Origin: Taeniopygia guttata
Lineage: Eukaryota > Chordata > Aves > Passeriformes > Estrildidae
Assembly (NCBI RefSeq): GCF_048771995.1
Contig: NC_133027.1
Coordinates: 59,767,501-59,831,500 of the forward strand
Direction of reading: 5' to 3'
DNA length: 64,000 nucleotides
A program made the position numbers and the translations under genes. Positions 51,272-61,900 of the stretch are shown here, one piece after another. Each line of letters starts with the position of its first letter. The stretch's first letter is position 1. Under the pieces are notes generated by a model. It was not told where the DNA came from, did not search any database, and worked only from the letters and a program-made list of their open reading frames with translations.

Positions 51272-54200
51272 CTGTTGGGAAAAGCACACAGAAAATCATG
51301 AGTAGAGGGTAAATACACTCTCCAAACATTTCCTGATATTATCTTAGTGCCACAAACATATTATAACTTCTAATAAAAGGAGACAAATTAAAAACTTAGC
51401 CTAATTCTTGTTGCATAACATTCTGATGGAGTTCAGAACAGGAATAATCAGGATATAATTGCAGGTATTTTGAACTTGAATAGAGGTAGCCAATTTAAAA
51501 TTCTTAAAATTTAAAAGTTAAAGCACAGGCTAAATCAAAAGCAGTAAGGATAACAGCCTTCCTGAATCTTCCAAACCTCATTCAAGGATGGTGACGTAGT
51601 TGTGTATAGATGCATATATCAGGAATTAAATTTTATGACTGCTACTGAACAGTTGTACTTTTACCCTCCTAATGCTACAAAGTTCTATAAAGTAGCATTA
51701 CAGCATCTTGATTATACTTTCCAGTGACCTATCACCATCTTCTCTTATTGCATCAATTTGCAGAAGACTTGAGCATAAAACCTTTTTCTAGTTAGGAAAA
51801 TCTTTTGCTTAATAGCAAGAAAAAACTTTTGATAAGCATTTTTAAAAGTCTTATAAGATACAGGTGCAGGTTTACATTACAAGAATGTAGGAAAAAAAAC
51901 TAGCTTTAAAATAACAAGGTGAAGGGGAAACAGGCTGTTGGCAGTTACTAACAAATGTGTGACACACTAAAAATAAGTAGTTAATAAACCCATGGAAAAC
52001 AACAGGAAATTACTAAATTTTTTCCTGACAAGAAAAAATTTAAGCAAAAAAATTCACTAAATGAAATTCTTAAGAAAGAAAAAGAAAGGTTGTAGGACAT
52101 CCCAGTATATCAATATTCTCTCCAGTAGCTTCTGACAGTGTCTTAAAATAGGCACACTAAGCAAAATTTGGCAGCTATACTAATAAGAATTACAAACACT
52201 TGAAACTGGAGATGCTACTTTCAAAAATACGCTCTACAAGGTGATTGTTTGCCAGACAGCATGAGAGAAATTAAAGATCAGTGGAAATCACCACTTACCT
52301 CAGAAAACTCTGTGAGTCTGCTGTGATTCCTAGATGCTTTGGATCTGGTGCTTTTTTTGTTCAAGTATTTTGGTGGGGTTGCTTTCTGAATGGAAGCTAA
52401 GGACACTCTGTAGAGAACGTACTCTCTTGTTGCAACATTTTCTGGTGCCTTAGTGACATTCTAATGAAAAGAAAAACAAAGACTTAAGTTTGGGAAGAGA
52501 ACTTACCTAAAATACAGAGTTTTTTCTTTAATAGAAGTAAATAAGTAAGTTTAGATTCTTCCTCCCAGTTTCCAATAATAAAGCATCACACCAAGAAGTG
52601 CTACTGATTTTACCATAACTTTCACAGTCACTTCTGTTAAAAATGCATAGAACAGGTCCCTAGTCCTTGGTCAAAAACCAACCATCTTTTATTACGTAAT
52701 TCTACTTTCATATTAACAGTCATTTAGGCAGAGCATGTAACCTATTCATCACAATTTTTTAAAGAAAAATCAGTACTTCCAACTCTTTATGGTGAACAGG
52801 AATGCTTGAAGCTTTCTTTGGGAAAAGAAAACTCCATCCACCAATTTTTCAAGTTTCCAGTTCAAGTTAAAAAAAAAGCATACAATAGCATGGAAGAAAT
52901 CAAACTTTATGGGATGAATATTCAGTACAAATGTTTCACCCCGACAGCATTGTAAAATACTACATAAAATTTAAACTGGTTAACAACCTTATCCTGTGGT
53001 AGATCCTAAGCCTTTGTTTGTTCTGTCTCTCCATCTCTCAAGAAGGAAAAACAGTTAATACTTTAAGAGTCCTGACTTGATAAAACACTAGTTTAGTGTG
53101 GATGGAACAAGTATTTTTATTTCACAGAACAAGGCATTAGGAATGTCTCATAGTTAAAAAAGCTTTTAGGTTTCCATAGCAGGCATGGTGGACTTCAGAG
53201 ATTACTGCTATAAACAGACACCCTGATTCAAAGAGCCACTTGCACGATTTATCTCAGTCTTCCTCCCTTTGGATCAGTGGGGATGCTGAAGGAAGCAAGC
53301 CCCTGCAAGGAGACTCTAGGGCTTGCCCAGTGGGCTGTGCTGGCAATGACTGTCTACTTCCTGCCTTTCTCTGTAACACAGGACTTGTGGAAGTTCTTAA
53401 AAACATCTGCATCTCTCCTTGGGTCACCTTCTCAGTCAACCTTCCTTGGAGTCCCCCAAGTCCCTGATGTAACTAGCAATGCTTGAGACAAGGTATCCTA
53501 ACAGGACAAACTCAGACACTCCAGTGACAGATTTCAATCTAAGAAACTTTTCTGTGATCACTTGAGTGTAGGAGGAGACTTGAAATAGCAGAAAACCACT
53601 GAGGTTCAATGCAGAAACTTACAGAAAGGTTTTTCACAGCTCTGCTATACATTTGGAAAATCCATTTATCTTCTTGTAGAATCTTCTGCCATGTTGTGCT
53701 GACTTTGGCAAAACTGCAACAACAATACAAACACATCAGTTGCCTCCTAGGAAAGAGATTTATTAAATAGCAAGAAAAACTGTAACCTGTTTATTTTACA
53801 TTGAGATAGAAGATGTTCACAGTTGTTGTCTTAAATTTGCCTTTTAGGGAAAAGAGAAATTCTCCATATGTATCATGGCTTACATTGGCGGTTCATGTTT
53901 TAATATATAAACACATAATACTAAACCTTGAGTAAATGTAACAAGCTCTATATCTAAAACATTAAGGCATCTGTTTAGGTTTCTTCCTTTCCAAGTGAAA
54001 TACAATGACATCAACATACTTACTTTACTAAATCCATCTCGCTGAGATGCCTTAAAATGTTTGCTAATATATGCTTCAGGTCCTTTTGGAAGAGTTCAGC
54101 AAGAATGTCTATTCTATCCAGCCCCATTTTCTTTCCAATTAAGTTACAAAGTTCAACTTTTCCCCTAGAAACAATTCTGTCTACAGCAGCCCAAGACTTG

Positions 54201-54730
54201 AGATTTCTTTTACCATTTTTTTTCAAAGTTGAGCAAACCACTTCTTCAAAATGGATTATTGGCAACAGTGTTTTCTTTGAAAACTGTTCTTGGTTTTGGT
54301 TCTTCATAAGACAGTGCTTTGGTGTGCCACAGAGATTCCCAGCCAAAGGTAAATTATCCTCATGTTCTATTGCATCTGCATAGTGAGTACTTAACATAGA
54401 GGAATAACCACTGTCCTCCTGAAGTTTACTGCTTTCCATTGCCTCTATTTCACAGATACCTTCACCAAGTCTCTGGATTACTTGGTTGTTTTCTTTGTTA
54501 TGTATGGGTCTTTCTGCATCTTCAAGATCTGTATTTTTGGTGGCTGCAAGGAGCATTTTCTGATGTTCTTCTGCAGAGCTTTTACAAAAGCATTCCTCAT
54601 AATTCAAGGGGCAGGATTTTTCCAGTCTTGCTTTCTCGGCAGCACTTTTCAGTGGTGCAAACCCAGCATGAAGAGATGTGCAATCAAAATCACGTTTCAT
54701 TTTGCAAGAGCGGTTAAGGTTCGATTTCAT
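51020..54730 (-). CDS. FBXO5: FBXO5 (EMI1), F-box protein 5, early mitotic inhibitor of APC/C
   Basis: FBXO5 inhibits the anaphase-promoting complex in S and G2, which lets cyclins A and B accumulate. Coding exons, read on the minus strand, are 54730-54024, 53713-53623, 52460-52299 and 51271-51020. All junctions are AG/GT and the phases join (AA+T gives Asn at exon 2/3; the other joins are phase 0). The total is 403 residues against about 447 in human. Visible motifs are KEN at residues 79-81, a beta-TrCP phosphodegron DSGYSS at 106-111, an F-box at about 205-250, an RxxL D-box-like RVSL at 284-287, and an IBR-type zinc-binding region with C334, C337, C352, C357, C362, C365, H370 and C375. 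The C-terminus is the RL tail (NLKRL). I start at the first ATG of exon 2, because exon 1 has no ATG after its likely TSS. A second ATG lies at residue 11 and resembles the start of a shorter human isoform. Identification is from motif order and similarity to the known family. Confidence 0.97.
52299..52460 (-). CDS. FBXO5: FBXO5 exon 4 (linker with D-box-like motif)
   Basis: This is a 162-nt exon of 54 codons, phase 0 at both ends, with acceptor cattag and donor GAG|gtaagt. It encodes the linker between the F-box and the zinc-binding region. Within it are TREYVLYRVSLASIQK, which holds the RxxL element, and HSRLTEFSE at the end, both recognisable from vertebrate EMI1. Confidence 0.94.
53623..53713 (-). 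CDS. FBXO5: FBXO5 exon 3 (second half of F-box)
   Basis: This is a 91-nt exon with acceptor gttgcag and donor gtaagt (53622-53617). It begins with the one base that completes the split Asn codon and then encodes FAKVSTTWQKIL and on to KNLS. This continues the F-box as in the known family. It is too short to stand out as an isolated ORF. Confidence 0.93.
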
Positions 54731-54745
54731 TTTGTTGTTTGTATT
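54024..54745 (-). CDS. FBXO5: FBXO5 exon 2 (N-terminal regulatory region and start of F-box)
   Basis: The acceptor is ttcttgcag before AATACA at 54745 and the donor is gtaagt at 54023-54018. The first ATG is at 54730-54728. The exon carries the KEN motif, the DSGYSS degron and the first part of the F-box (KMGLDRIDILAELF). The last codon is split (AA from this exon, T from exon 3). The open frame runs into a stop three codons after the junction if it is not spliced, which supports the donor. Confidence 0.95.
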
Positions 54746-56578
54746 CTGCAAGAAACAACAAGGGCAGTATGAAAACACATCATATACTAGACCACTAATT
54801 CTTTTTCTTATAAGGACTCTTATCGTGCTTCCCTTCTGCTTTATGAATTTTATGCGTTTATCTGACTCACCCTCTAGTGTCTAAAATACAACTAATGGAA
54901 CTAAGCACTTGAATAGCCACTAATTAAATCTACATAAGATCTTCCCAAAAACTAGATTTATGCTGCATATAACTAAGGAAAGAAACCTGACTGAGTGATT
55001 TGGTCACCATTTCACCAGCATAATGAGACACACCAGTGCTTCCACTTCCTACCATAAAGGTAGCAACATAGTCAAGACCCTTGAGGTCCCTACAAGGGAC
55101 ACCAGTGGCAGAGGGTCCATGAGTGACCGCAGGCCTGTGCAGGCCAGAGAAGCCTGAAGTTTGCATCCAAGACCAGAAGCAATGCTGCTGCTGCAGCCAG
55201 ATATCTGGCATTTTTGAGAAGGGAGGAGGCTGGGTGGCACAGGAAAAGCTTGAGTGCTCACATGTGTAAGTAAAATACAAAGGAATGCAGCCATACTTAA
55301 ACAATGGTCAGTGAAATAAAGGTTTAAGCATGATTTAGAGAGGGTGGGAGATGGATAGATATCATAGGGGAATTGAGCTTTTCTTGCCCTGTTCCATTCC
55401 CCTCCCCCGCGAAATGTGGTGCTATCTATATTAACAATTGCGGGGGGATGGGCGAGAGCTGAAGGGGAGAAGGAGGTCATCAATCCCCAGTTAAATCTAA
55501 AGGGAAAATAAGTTTCAACATGCTTTGCAATCCGTAGGAAATAAAAGACCCCGATTTGAGTAAGCATTTTAAAGTATTTAAGCACTTCCAGAAGTTTTGG
55601 AAAGAACCAAGAGAAAAATGTGCCCCATGAACGACTTAGAGAAAAACTTCCCTCTTTGTATCTACGTTCGGTGGGAGAAAGGAGCAAGTAGGCTTATGGC
55701 TTTGTATCGTGTGAGTTGGGAGAAGTGGTGCAAAGCCCCTCCTAAGCCTTCTTGTCCCCTACACTGCGAACGGCGGGAGAATCTTTTGGGCTGAAATCCT
55801 GATGATTCAGAAAATGTCCCCAAATCATGTTTCGGTGCACCAGGGTCTGCCCCGACCCCCGAAGGCGCGGGCTCAGCCGCGGGGCCCCGCGGCGCTGTCA
55901 GGCTTCTCCCGCCCAGCGCTCAAGATGGCCCGGGTCGGTGCAGGTAGACCGGGTCCCGGCTCCGCTGTGCTGAGCACCACGGCCCCGGAAACTTTACCCC
56001 GCGCCTTCGGGGGCCTCCTGCAATGGAGGATTTCCCCCGCAATAGAGGATTCCCCCTAAATCCTTGGTGGCGGGGCGGGCAGGAGCGCGCCGGGGGGGAT
56101 GCTCTTCCGACGGCGTGGCCGGCGGGCGGGAGGCAGCGCGGCGCGGCGCCTCCTCGCTCGCCGCTGCCCGCCGGCGGGAGCTGGGCTGCGATCCCCACCC
56201 CGGCCGGCTCCGACCCCGCCAGTGCGGCGAGCAGCCGGGACCACCCCACACGCGGCCCGTTGGCGGGATCGGGGCGCTCCCCGGCCGCCAGTGCGCCACC
56301 GTCCCGTCCCGCCGGCGGGATAGCTGCGGGGCTACGCTAGGAGAGTAGTGGGACCGGGCGGCCACCAGGAATCCCCTTCCCCCGTCCATCTGGTACCGCC
56401 GCTAGCATCCGCACGGTCCCGCCACCACGTACACCGGCAGCTCCCGCCACCCCAGCCAAAAAGCCCTGACCGCGGAGCCCCGCAGCCCCCGAGCCGGCCC
56501 GAGAGCGGAGCCCCGGCCGGGGAGCCCCGCGGCCGCAGAGCGGCTCCCGGCGGAGCTCGCTGCCCACCCCGCGCTCAC
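54746..56578 (-). other. FBXO5 intron 1
   Basis: Bounded by the exon 1 donor gtgagc and the exon 2 acceptor ttgcag. The 5' half lies in the CpG island and carries E2F-like motifs; the 3' half is ordinary sequence. The open frames of 124 and 212 codons at 54,930-55,687 (minus) are unsupported intronic frames. Confidence 0.7.
56260..56268 (+). promoter_or_regulatory. Candidate E2F site in FBXO5 intron 1
   Basis: TTGGCGGGA is a close match to the E2F consensus and lies about 310 bp inside intron 1 within the CpG island. A second GGCGGGA is at 56314-56320. E2F control of EMI1 is established in mammals. Whether these copies act is not known. Confidence 0.35.
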
Positions 56579-56660
56579 CTGCAGGGCTGCGCCGGCGCCG
56601 CCGCGGGCAGTGAATGAGTCCCGCTCGCGCCGGCCGCTTTTTAAAAACTTTAAATTTGGT
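56579..56660 (-). other. FBXO5: FBXO5 exon 1 (5' untranslated, predicted)
   Basis: A strong donor (CTGCAG|gtgagc) has its GT at 56578-56577, so the exon ends at 56579. It lies in the CpG island just downstream, in gene orientation, of the CCAAT boxes. The exon reads in frame into exon 2 (phase 0, ...AALQ joined to NTNNK...) without a stop but contains no ATG. The 5' limit is a guess from the position of the CCAAT and TTTAAA elements. Human FBXO5 has a coding first exon; here the start appears to be in exon 2. Confidence 0.6.
56640..56654. promoter_or_regulatory. Two TTTAAA elements, possible CHR sites, near the FBXO5 TSS
   Basis: TTTAAA lies at 56640-56645 and 56649-56654, just on the gene side of the nearest CCAAT box (gaps of about 33 and 24 bp). 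TTTAAA is one of the reported variants of the cell-cycle homology region. The motif is short and palindromic and could be chance or a weak TATA-like element. Confidence 0.35.
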
Positions 56661-56677
56661 GTCCAAAACCGCGGCAG

Positions 56678-56742
56678 CCAATGGCGAGGCACAGGGGCGC
56701 CGGGCGCGGCCAATGGACGGCGGGCAGGAGGCGGGGGCCAAT
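56678..56742 (-). promoter_or_regulatory. Three CCAAT boxes of the FBXO5 promoter
   Basis: CCAAT occurs at 56678-56682, 56710-56714 and 56738-56742, with spacings of 32 and 28 bp. All read on the plus strand, so they are inverted (ATTGG) relative to FBXO5. Regularly spaced CCAAT boxes bound by NF-Y are typical of late cell-cycle promoters, which fits FBXO5. NF-Y binding here is inferred. Confidence 0.6.
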
Positions 56743-57059
56743 CCGCGGCGCGGCGGGCGGAGCCGGCCCGTCCCTCGCTTTCCCTCCTCGGCCGCCAGGG
56801 AGGGACGCGGTGGCGCGGCCGCGGCTCCCGCGCGCCGGCCGCTCCCGCCCGCCCCTTCCTCCCGCCCTGCGGCCCCGCACCGCGCTCGGGCCCGGAGGAG
56901 CCCCCGGCTGCCCCTCCCGGCACTGACACGCGCCTAAGCCCAGCCTGGCGCCCAGCTACATCAGGGTCTGCTTGTTTAAAGGGACGCGCCTGGGATCTTC
57001 ACATCATCCCGGCACGCACCGAACGTGCAAAGCTCCTCTACCGGGAAAGAATTCTCACT

Positions 57060-57190
57060 CGCACTCTAGATATTCAAGAACTGTCCAGATGCGATCCTGT
57101 GCCATGTGCTCTAGGATGACCAGGCTTAAGGAGGGATGTTGGACTGCATGACCCACTGTGGTTCCTTCCAACCTGACCCAGGCTACTTCC
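57060..57190 (+). mobile_element. CR1 LINE 3' end beside the FBXO5 CpG island
   Basis: GATATTCAAGAACTGTCCAG, GCGATCCTGTGCCATGTGC, CTAGGATGACCAGGC, GTTGGACTGCATGACCCAC and GTTCCTTCCAACCTGACCCA follow the CR1 3' sequence closely. It is among the better preserved copies in the window. Confidence 0.85.
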
Positions 57191-58277
57191 CCATAAAAGA
57201 ATTGTATTTATTTTACATAACCAGTGCTACCAGTGGTTGTAAAGTGAGCCAGAGCACTCCTGGGAGCTAGGCTGACTGGACACCAGTGCAGGGATCCCCA
57301 CCACTGCTGGAAAGGCAATCTGCTCACAGCTCAAGGAGGTTGCATTTGCAGAGACAACATCCCTTGCATTAAACTCAACACAGAGCAAGCAGGGGACTTC
57401 AAGTCTCTACACAGTAAAGCTTGACATGATGAGCCAAGGACAATGAAGTCCCCCTATGTACAGCACTGTCAGACACCAGGTTTGGAACACCTCTGTCAGC
57501 CTCCTGCCAGAACTACACAATATGTATGTAGGACTGTCACAAGTGCTCTTCAGCATTCCATTTACCATACTGATCAGGTAAGAAAGAAGACTTTAGTCCT
57601 AGTTTCTGCTCAAATAGGAATCTATAATTTCACACAAAAATTGAGTCAATATTTCTTTTTACTTTTTTTATGTGGCAGTTTGGAGTTATAAAACTGTTAG
57701 TAAATACAGACCTAGGACTCATGCTCATCAAAAGGAAATATGCATGCCTCATCTTATGCACACAGGCATTCCTTCATCTTAAGTTAATGAATGAATCTTA
57801 AATTAAAAGACTTGGAACTTAATCATAGTTACCATTTACCATGCAGAGTTTACTAGAAAAAAAAAAAAAAAGGCAAAGGTATCAAATTTTTAAAAATGCT
57901 GTTAAATAAACAGACAAAACCAGTAAATGCTGGTCATAGCACATAACTTTTAGAAGACCAATAACTTGGGCATTCAATTAAAACCATAAAGAAGACACTG
58001 AACTGAAGTCAACTGGACACTAAAATATCAGTTGAACAATATTGTAACAATTACTTTAATTTTTGACTCAAGAACAGTAATATTTGTTCCAAAACCAATT
58101 CATATGATTCATCACTTGGCTTCCATGGCTTTTTTATATTGCACAAGGGATATTCCTAAACTTGTTTTGTATTTATAAATAAGGGCCAGAAGGCCTTGAA
58201 AACATGACAGATACACTTTGACACCCTTTCCCATGTCACATGTAAGTGATTAATGAGTATGTGGATAGAGTGTGTAA

Positions 58278-58283
58278 TTTATT
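58278..58283 (-). terminator. Candidate MTRF1L poly(A) signal AATAAA
   Basis: This is the first AATAAA on the minus strand after the MTRF1L stop, about 430 nt on. Weaker ATTAAA variants lie nearer at 58572-58577 and 58411-58416, so the 3' end may be earlier or multiple. Confidence 0.4.
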
Positions 58284-58708
58284 TATCACTTTTTTCCAAT
58301 CACTCAAACAAAATAAGATTTTTTTGTTCTCTCAAGTAAGCTATTTCACACTGTTGTGTGATGGTTAAGCCATAGTTTAAATGAAAATGGGAACTAGAAA
58401 TAACTCCTTTTTTAATGCATGCATACCTTTTGAGAGTATTGTATCAGCAGAAGTTGTTTAAAACTACTGTTACTTCTGGTGCAATCAAATAAACTTTTCA
58501 AAAGGACTACAGCAGCAAGAATGTCTTATATGAAGATAATAAAGTCTTTTACTCAGCAAGTAAGAAAACTGTTTAATATTCATTAGAAAACAAGTTGTGA
58601 TGTTTTTCATGATCAGAAAAGAAGTTCCATTTTCTGGGTGGTGCTCTGAAAAGCTTCTTTGCAGATCAAGGTCTACATGTGTTGTGAAGGCCTGAGAAAG
58701 AACAATGT

Positions 58709-58924
58709 TCAGGAGGAATTATTTTTTTCATTTTCTGAAATAATTTCTATTAGAGATTCATAATCAGCATATTCTCTCAGAGTTTGTATCATTTCATCTA
58801 GCATTTCTTCCCCTAGCATGAAAGACTCAACATGATGCACTGATCTGCTTATTCTGTGGTCTGTAATTCGATCCTGTGGAAAGTTGTATGTTCTGATCTT
58901 CTCTGATCTTCCTTTAGTCCCAAT
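58709..58924 (-). CDS. MTRF1L: MTRF1L last coding exon
   Basis: The acceptor gttcaatag precedes ATTGGG at 58924; the stop TGA is at 58711-58709. It encodes 71 residues: [19 protein letters not shown], then TDHRIS and [12 protein letters not shown], ending ENEKNNSS. The block [13 protein letters not shown](D/N)R is a release-factor signature. Confidence 0.95.
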   Translation of the reverse strand: MGTKGRSEKIRTYNFPQDRITDHRISRSVHHVESFMLGEEMLDEMIQTLREYADYESLIEIISENEKNNSS

Positions 58925-61900
58925 CTATTGAACAAGAAGAATCAGTTTATCATCATCTTACAAAAATGGTGAAATATTGATTAGGCATATAAAGCAATAG
59001 ATTTCTCTTCCTCACCTGACTATACAAAATTTGCTAAAGTTATATACTACTCAGATCACTTCTACAGCTGCAGTAATTGTTCTCAAACATGTAAAAGAAC
59101 AATTATACTGCATCTTTTTCTAATACTATTCTGGTTCTTCATGCTGCAATCCAGTTTGTTGCACTGGATCTCTAGGATTTACCTACTACTGAAATTTTAA
59201 GTCTGGCTAATATATGGGCTTTATTGCTGCAGTAAAATGTAATGTTGTTGTTTAGAGAACCTGGGGAATCCACAAATTTTGTTCTCTAGAGTGGTCTAGT
59301 GGAAGGCATCTCTTCCCCGTGGTAGGAGGGTTGGAGCTAGATTATTTTTAAGGTCCCTGCCAATCCAAACTATTCTGTGATTCCATTACTTTTTTTGTCT
59401 CATTTAAGTCCCTTCTGGGCTCCTGCTGTTCTATGTTTCCATTTACTACTTGCTATTCAACAAAGCTGTTGAACATAAAGACATATACTTGTACAGAATT
59501 ACATCACAACTAAGTGAAACTTACTTGAATCTTTCGAGCATAGTTTCTCTTTTTGGTTTCTTCTTCTAATTTGGCATTGTATAGTTTAGCACACAGCATT
59601 TGCATAGCCTTCTCTTTGTTTCTAATTTGGGATCTTTCTTGCTGACATTCAGACACAATCCCTGTCAAAAATACCGTGACATTTAGTATTTAAGATTAAC
59701 ACATACTAAAGAACTCTGCAATTTCTGGAAGATTTTTTGTATGTTATAATAGGCTGTTACATTTGGACCGGGAATGTAGAAGTCCAAGTTTATTAATGAG
59801 TAATGATACATTTTGGGAGAGATGTGTAGGCTGAGTTGTACAGGTGTTTTAAGCCATAAGACAAGAAATTTAATTCAGTGGAAATTTATTTCACCTGGAT
59901 AACAGATGGATAATGAAATAAAAGATATGTGATGTGATCTGACTTATAAAAGACACCTTCATTAGTCATAAATTTTGGCCACAGTTCCAGAAAACACAGG
60001 ATTTAAAGAATAGTAAAATACATAAGCTAGTGAGTGCTTAGCATATGGTCAGAATATAAAAAAGTGGGCACTATTTTATTTAAAAAAATAGAACAGTGTT
60101 CTTTCTCATCCCAAAACACACAATTAAAGGTAAGACATGAAAAGCCCAAAAAAGGAGCAGGAAGAAGAAATACAGTACGAACTATGTTGTTATTTGGACT
60201 TATTAAGTAGCTCTGGTAATATTAGAGGATGATTTTATAAGATTACATAGTATTACTTTCTGAAAAGACTTATTTATAAACAACATTTTGGATCGCGGTG
60301 AAGGTTTATAAAAAGATTTAGGATGAGAGAAATAGAAAAAGCAACAGGACAATTTTAAGGGAAGAGAGATCAGAGAAATAAAGGGAAAGGTGGAACAGAA
60401 AAAAGTCAGGAGCTAATGTGAGCTAATGTTCCCTGTTAACTTTGTATAAGTGCAAAATTTTGCAACACACTTTAAGATTTCTATAAGACATCCTAATAAC
60501 AGCCATCAGCAAAAATTAAGATCAATTGCTGGCTTTAGTTTGTTGTGTTTTTATCCAAACATACAGGCAATGCAAAACATTTTTAATCTGGGGTATCTTT
60601 CTGTCACCATATAGTGAACAGAATTTTAACCTCTCCACTGTTTGCGTTCTAGAGTGCTGCAACAAGTGCAGAATGGATTGATGTTTTAAACAGATACAAA
60701 GAATTGGGTGGCAAAAATCTGGATACACAGATAAAGAGGGCTTGGGATTACCCTGAAACCGTGTAAAGCCTGACGAATATTTGTGGTAGAGAAGAGGAAA
60801 AGTTAAAATGCAATGAAAGTCAAGAAGGCTGTTGTGAATTGCTCAAAGGGAAGTAAAAGGCTTAGGAATGGCAATAAAAAGCCCCCATACAAGAGTTAAA
60901 ATCTGGTAGTGTTTGAGGGTGTATCTTATCCCTGCTATGTTTCCTAACCTGAGCCAGAGGGATAGGCCTCTTAATTACGTGTGTCATCTACAGGAAAGGA
61001 GCCAGCAGACGAAGGGGAGCTGGCATTCTGAGTAGACTCTGCAATTAAAAGTAATGTTTTAATATGAAAATAGCACAATCTCTCTTTTGGAGACTAGTCA
61101 AGAAAATTCAGAACATTAGATTTCAACCTACTCCATTTTTCGGTATAATTTTCATTAAAGCTTAAATATAATTTTTTGATAGAAAACGATCTGACTGCTT
61201 TTAGAGTGCCATGTTTAATAGCAAAATTATAGCTTACCTACTGAAGCCAGTAGTCTTCACTGTTAAAAACTGGAGTGATGATGCATTTTAGAGTAGTATG
61301 AATAGACATGAAAATTACATTAAACCCCTGCTCTACTGTTGCCCAGGTTTGAAAATTAAACCATTGTTTCAAAAGAAATTCTGACAGCAGTTTTGGAACG
61401 TAGATCTTGTACTAAGGAAAGAATGAAGCAGCACCTGTTGGAATGTGAACTATCCGTACAGCACTATCTGTTGTATTGACATGCTGGCCTCCAGCTCCAC
61501 TAGCTCGCTTTGTTTCTATCCGTAGATCTTTTGGATTAATTTGCAGCCTCATCTGTCATGGGAGACAGGAGAAAAAGAAAAGTATTTTATGTTGCTTCTT
61601 TCTAGACAGATATCAAATATGCACAGTCAGTTTATTTTAGAAGGCACAATCATGCAAGATCAAACTTCTGAATGCTTATGGGTACTAATTCAAATCCTCT
61701 TATAAACATATTAAGGAATCCTGGTAATCAGACTTGAATGCATCATGATGGAACCCCAGAAATCAGCCAAATAGTAATTTAATGCACAACCACTGCTTAG
61801 CACTAATTTTCCTCTCTTCTGAGAGCTCTGCATTCTCTTCCAGCAGAGTTAACCAATATTTGAGCTTGATTAGATGGCTTTTAAATGAAATGGAAGACAT

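Larger units (their letters stand above)
55840..56960. promoter_or_regulatory. CpG island covering the FBXO5 promoter and exon 1
   Basis: A GC-rich block dense in CpG stands out sharply from the AT-rich flanks. It spans FBXO5 exon 1, the 5' part of intron 1 and the upstream promoter. Long ORFs in several frames here arise from the lack of AT-rich stop codons and are not genes. A CR1 tail at 57,060-57,190 lies just outside the island on the upstream side. Confidence 0.9.

Noticed and set aside
53240-53486. ORFs of 60-75 codons within FBXO5 intron 3
   Set aside because: They lie between well-supported FBXO5 exons and are not needed for the reading frame; no homology recognised.
54930-55687. 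ORFs of 124 and 212 codons on the minus strand
   Set aside because: They fall in FBXO5 intron 1; exon 1 to exon 2 splicing is phase-consistent without them and no domain is recognisable.
56023-57119. Many overlapping Arg/Pro/Ala/Gly-rich ORFs around 56-57 kb
   Set aside because: The CpG island lacks AT-rich stop codons, so frames are open by composition; one even runs into the CR1 tail at 57,060-57,119. Only FBXO5 exon 1 has splice support.
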